Source: Verrucomicrobiota bacterium
GTDB lineage: Bacteria > Verrucomicrobiota > Verrucomicrobiia > Opitutales > Opitutaceae
Length of the DNA: 27,946 nt
Assembly (NCBI GenBank): GCA_023433275.1
Contig: JAEZDN010000124.1
Location: 1 to 27,946 of the forward strand
Direction of reading: 5' to 3'
A program made the translations under genes and the position numbers. The notes beneath the pieces were generated by a model, which worked only from the letters and a program-made list of their open reading frames with translations, was not told where the DNA came from and did not search any database. The number at the start of each line of letters is the position of its first letter. Within the stretch, counting starts at the first letter, position 1. Shown one piece after another: positions 26,000-27,946 of the stretch.

Positions 26000-27113
26000 G
26001 GGTCAACAACATCGCCGCGTGCGCGCCACCGAAGGCATTGCTCGCCAGCACCGCCGCTTCGAACCCAGCCGCCGCAAACGGTTCCAGCGCCACCTCGGGC
26101 ACGAACGTGGGCCCGGCGGTACCCACGGTCGCCGGGATCTCCCCTGCGATCCACGCCGCCCGCGCCACCGCCAGCTCCACCAGCCCACAGCTCCCGAGCG
26201 TGTGACCCAGCGCGCCTTTCCACGACACCAGCGGCGCGCCGGGAAAATGGCGCGCCACCGCCGCGGCCTCCAGCCGTCCAGCCTCGAGCGTCCCCGTGCC
26301 ATGCCCCTTCACCCAGCATCGACGCCCACCGAGCGCCGCCGCCATCGGCGAAAACACGGCGTCGAAACCCGCGCCCTCCGGCTGGTTGCCCGTGAAATGG
26401 AACATCTCGTTGTGCAACGCATGCGCCTCGAGCCGGTACGCCGCCGGCGCGCGACTCAGCACCGCGAAGGCGGCGCCGTCGCCCAACCCGATCGCACCCG
26501 TCTCACGCACCGCATAGGGCGCCGGCATCACGCCGTTGAGAATCTTCAGGCTGTGGAAACCTCCGGCCACGAATGGGCTCACAAAATCGTAGCTGAACAC
26601 CAGCACCCGGTCCGCCAATCCCGCCCCCAGCAGTCGCCCGGCATGCACGAGGCCAAGATGCGCCGTCACGCACGCGTGCGAGAAGGGCTGCACATGCTCG
26701 CCCCACCCAAGCTCCCTCCGCAACAACTCCACGCTCGCGAACGGCGGCCCATGCGCGAGGTGCCGCGCATCCCCATCGAGCGTGAACGCATGCAGGCTGC
26801 CGACGCCGAAATTGCTGCTCGTCACCAGCACCGGCTCGCGCGCGGAACCCCACTTCCCCGCCGGGATTCGCTCCGCCAGGCGCTTGAGTTCGGCGAGCCA
26901 GCGCGGCGGCAGCGTTTCATCCATCGGCCCGAGGAGCGCCAGCGGCACGGCGTCGCCGCCCGACTTTCCCAACACCGGCGTCAACTGCAGGGCCGATCGT
27001 CCCGCCCGCAAGGCAGTGACCGTGGCCACCGCATCACCCAATGGGGTGAGGCAGTCGCAGGCTTCCAAGCCCGCGGACATTTGATCAGGGGAAATCGCCA
27101 TGCGCGGCACCAT
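25992..27113 (-). CDS. beta-ketoacyl-ACP synthase (KS, aryl-polyene type)
   Basis: From the ATG at 27113 the protein has 373 residues. The thiolase-fold triad is intact: Cys148 in PFSHACVTAHLGLVHAGRLL, His271 in VKGHGTGTLEAGRLEA, and His304 in SWKGALGHTLGSCGLVELA. The oxyanion and C-terminal loop SNAFGGAHAAMLL is also present. It condenses ACP-bound units for chain extension, together with the ApeC-like partner that overlaps its end. A TTG at 27140 and ATGs at 27101 and 27080 are alternative starts; family alignments begin near EACDCLTPLGDAVAT. The ACP gene lies 216 bases upstream. It is somewhat shorter than FabF (about 410). Confidence 0.9.
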   Translation of the reverse strand: MVPRMAISPDQMSAGLEACDCLTPLGDAVATVTALRAGRSALQLTPVLGKSGGDAVPLALLGPMDETLPPRWLAELKRLAERIPAGKWGSAREPVLVTSSNFGVGSLHAFTLDGDARHLAHGPPFASVELLRRELGWGEHVQPFSHACVTAHLGLVHAGRLLGAGLADRVLVFSYDFVSPFVAGGFHSLKILNGVMPAPYAVRETGAIGLGDGAAFAVLSRAPAAYRLEAHALHNEMFHFTGNQPEGAGFDAVFSPMAAALGGRRCWVKGHGTGTLEAGRLEAAAVARHFPGAPLVSWKGALGHTLGSCGLVELAVARAAWIAGEIPATVGTAGPTFVPEVALEPFAAAGFEAAVLASNAFGGAHAAMLLTHD

Positions 27114-27329
27114 GGCCACAAAAACCCGCGGAGGATGCAAGAGGCCAGTGCGGCGTGAAACTCACCCGCCCCGCTCATGGCTTGGACCTTGCATGCAGGG
27201 CGGGATCGCAAAACCCCGCCTGATCGCTGCAGGGTCTGCTCGCGGCGACCTCGGGGCGTGAGACCGGGCAAGCACCGAACCTACCCCCCCACCGCCGCGG
27301 TTTCACCCCGGAGCAATCCCGCCCGCGAC

Positions 27330-27596
27330 TCAAAGATCCGGCCGCTTGGATCGAATGAAGGCCGCCAGCGCCGTCACGCTGCCCAACGCCGCGCGCGATT
27401 CCTCACTGCTGCCGATCTTGATCCCGAATTCCTTGTCGAGCGCGAGCACCAGCTCGAGCGCGTCGATCGAATCGAGACCGAAACGAGGCGTGCCGATCAG
27501 CGGCTCATCGTCGGGAATGTCCTCCGGGCGGACGCCCTCGAGCTTCAGCGTGGCGACGATCAGGGTCTTGAGACGGGAAAGGAGCGGGTCAGGCAC
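27330..27596 (-). CDS. acyl carrier protein
   Basis: An 88-residue ACP starting from a GTG at 27596 (MPDPLLSRLKTLIVATLKLE). The phosphopantetheine serine is Ser43 in FGLDSIDALELVLALDKEFG, preceded by DDEPLIGTPR. The helix pattern and the DSID motif match carrier proteins used with aryl-polyene KS enzymes. It is the most upstream gene of the cluster seen here and would carry the growing aryl-polyene chain. A longer open frame continues upstream but translates the low-complexity and hairpin repeats. A second ACP, ketoreductase and dehydratase are expected beyond the window. Confidence 0.85.
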   Translation of the reverse strand: MPDPLLSRLKTLIVATLKLEGVRPEDIPDDEPLIGTPRFGLDSIDALELVLALDKEFGIKIGSSEESRAALGSVTALAAFIRSKRPDL

Positions 27597-27660
27597 GGCC
27601 GGAAAGCAAACGGCTTTCCCGGAACCTTCAACTCCCAACCGACGGCACCCCGCGCCCCTC

Positions 27661-27697
27661 CATCGTTCTCTTTCTCGCAATCTTTCTCTTTCTCCGT
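27661..27697 (+). repeat. TCTTTCTC low-complexity repeat, upstream of ACP
   Basis: Plus strand reads catcgttctctttctcgcaa then tctttctctttctccgt; the minus strand is GAGAAAGA-rich. Preceded by GCGCCCCTCC, as is the run at 27912 (CGCCCCCCTCCC). Confidence 0.6.
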
Positions 27698-27774
27698 TCG
27701 GCGTCCGAAACGCCCCGCCCCCACATCCAACTGCCTCATTCCAACTCCGGAGGGAACTCACGATCGAATGCCTT

Positions 27775-27824
27775 GATTCCCCTCTATGAATAGGGGTGTC
27801 GCGCAGCGACGGGGTGTGTGGGGT
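27775..27824. repeat. double-hairpin intergenic repeat
   Basis: CCCCT (27779-27783) pairs with AGGGG (27792-27796), and GTCGC (27798-27802) pairs with GCGAC (27806-27810) across a GCA loop, followed by ggggtgtgtgggg. The arrangement is like intergenic repeats known from many environmental genomes; only one copy is in this window. Confidence 0.45.
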
Positions 27825-27911
27825 CGCCTCGGAACCGTGCAAACACGCGCTCATACGCACGCGCCCTGCGTCCATTGGGCCCGACCTTGCCCGATCCACG
27901 CCCCCCTCCCA

Positions 27912-27946
27912 TCATTCTCTTTCTCGTAATCGTTCTCTTTCTCTTT
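27912..27946 (+). repeat. TCTTTCTC low-complexity repeat at window end
   Basis: Plus strand reads catcattctctttctcgtaa then tcgttctctttctcttt, running off the end of the window. It is the longest of three related runs. Confidence 0.6.

Larger units (their letters stand above)
27597..27946. other. noncoding, repeat-filled end of window
   Basis: No gene is supported. It contains two GAGAACGAGAAA-type runs (27661-27697 and 27912-27946) and a double-hairpin repeat (27775-27824). The promoter of the ACP-led operon should lie in or beyond this region. Confidence 0.6.

Noticed and set aside
27141..27329. Second ACP or small gene between KS and ACP
   Set aside because: No DSx-type phosphopantetheine motif and no consistent frame; the MSGAGEFHAAL frame runs out of phase into the KS gene.

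Overview
The window is a GC-rich chromosomal segment with long third-position-C/G reading frames and few recognisable Shine-Dalgarno sites. Gene content and the style of the intergenic repeats suggest a Verrucomicrobiota bacterium, perhaps of the Opitutaceae. That assignment is inference: there is no rRNA or other taxonomic marker here. No tRNA, rRNA, CRISPR array or intact insertion sequence was seen.

Layout. (1) 1-463 is repeat-filled noncoding DNA, followed by a hotdog thioesterase. (2) 979-3585 (minus) is a four-gene module: an NTF2/SnoaL-like protein, two DGPF/YCII proteins and an ECF42-type sigma factor. A candidate cognate promoter lies in front of it. (3) 3746-11544 is mostly housekeeping: an exported hypothetical protein, an all-alpha dUTPase (minus), a disordered RGG-tailed protein closed by a strong terminator, a divergent MurA, RuvB, a Tat-exported metallophosphoesterase, a GT39-like membrane glycosyltransferase and an exported cyclophilin. 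(4) 11816-15529 (minus) is creB-creC-creD preceded by a small membrane protein. CreD lacks its large periplasmic domain, and a REPIN-like repeat separates creB from creC. (5) 15643-18064 (minus) is a pterin operon of PTPS, FolE2 (GTP cyclohydrolase IB) and an SDR. The PTPS carries the tetrahydrobiopterin-type Cys-x5-HGH motif rather than the QueD Cys-x3-HGH motif. The SDR resembles bacterial sepiapterin reductase, so the set reads as a tetrahydrobiopterin-like route. (6) 18457-27596 is a chorismatase (plus) facing part of an aryl-polyene/xanthomonadin-type cluster (minus): ACP, ketosynthase, chain-length-factor-like KS, LPLAT acyltransferase, LolA-like carrier, MMPL exporter and AMP-ligase. 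Ketoreductase and dehydratase genes are not in the window.

Working model. The chorismatase makes a hydroxybenzoate starter, the ligase activates it onto the ACP, and the KS pair extends it. The acyltransferase, LolA-like protein and MMPL protein then attach and export the pigment lipid to the outer membrane. The pterin operon is divergent from the chorismatase gene, and a functional link between them is speculative.

At least four families of intergenic repeats occur: REPIN-like paired hairpins, paired-arm hairpins of the ATCCGTG/ATCCGCG type, GAGAACGAGAAA-type low-complexity runs, and a CCCCT/AGGGG double hairpin. Two of them abut or enter genes. One encloses the start codon of the SDR gene in a long stem-loop, and another ends five bases before the ruvB start.
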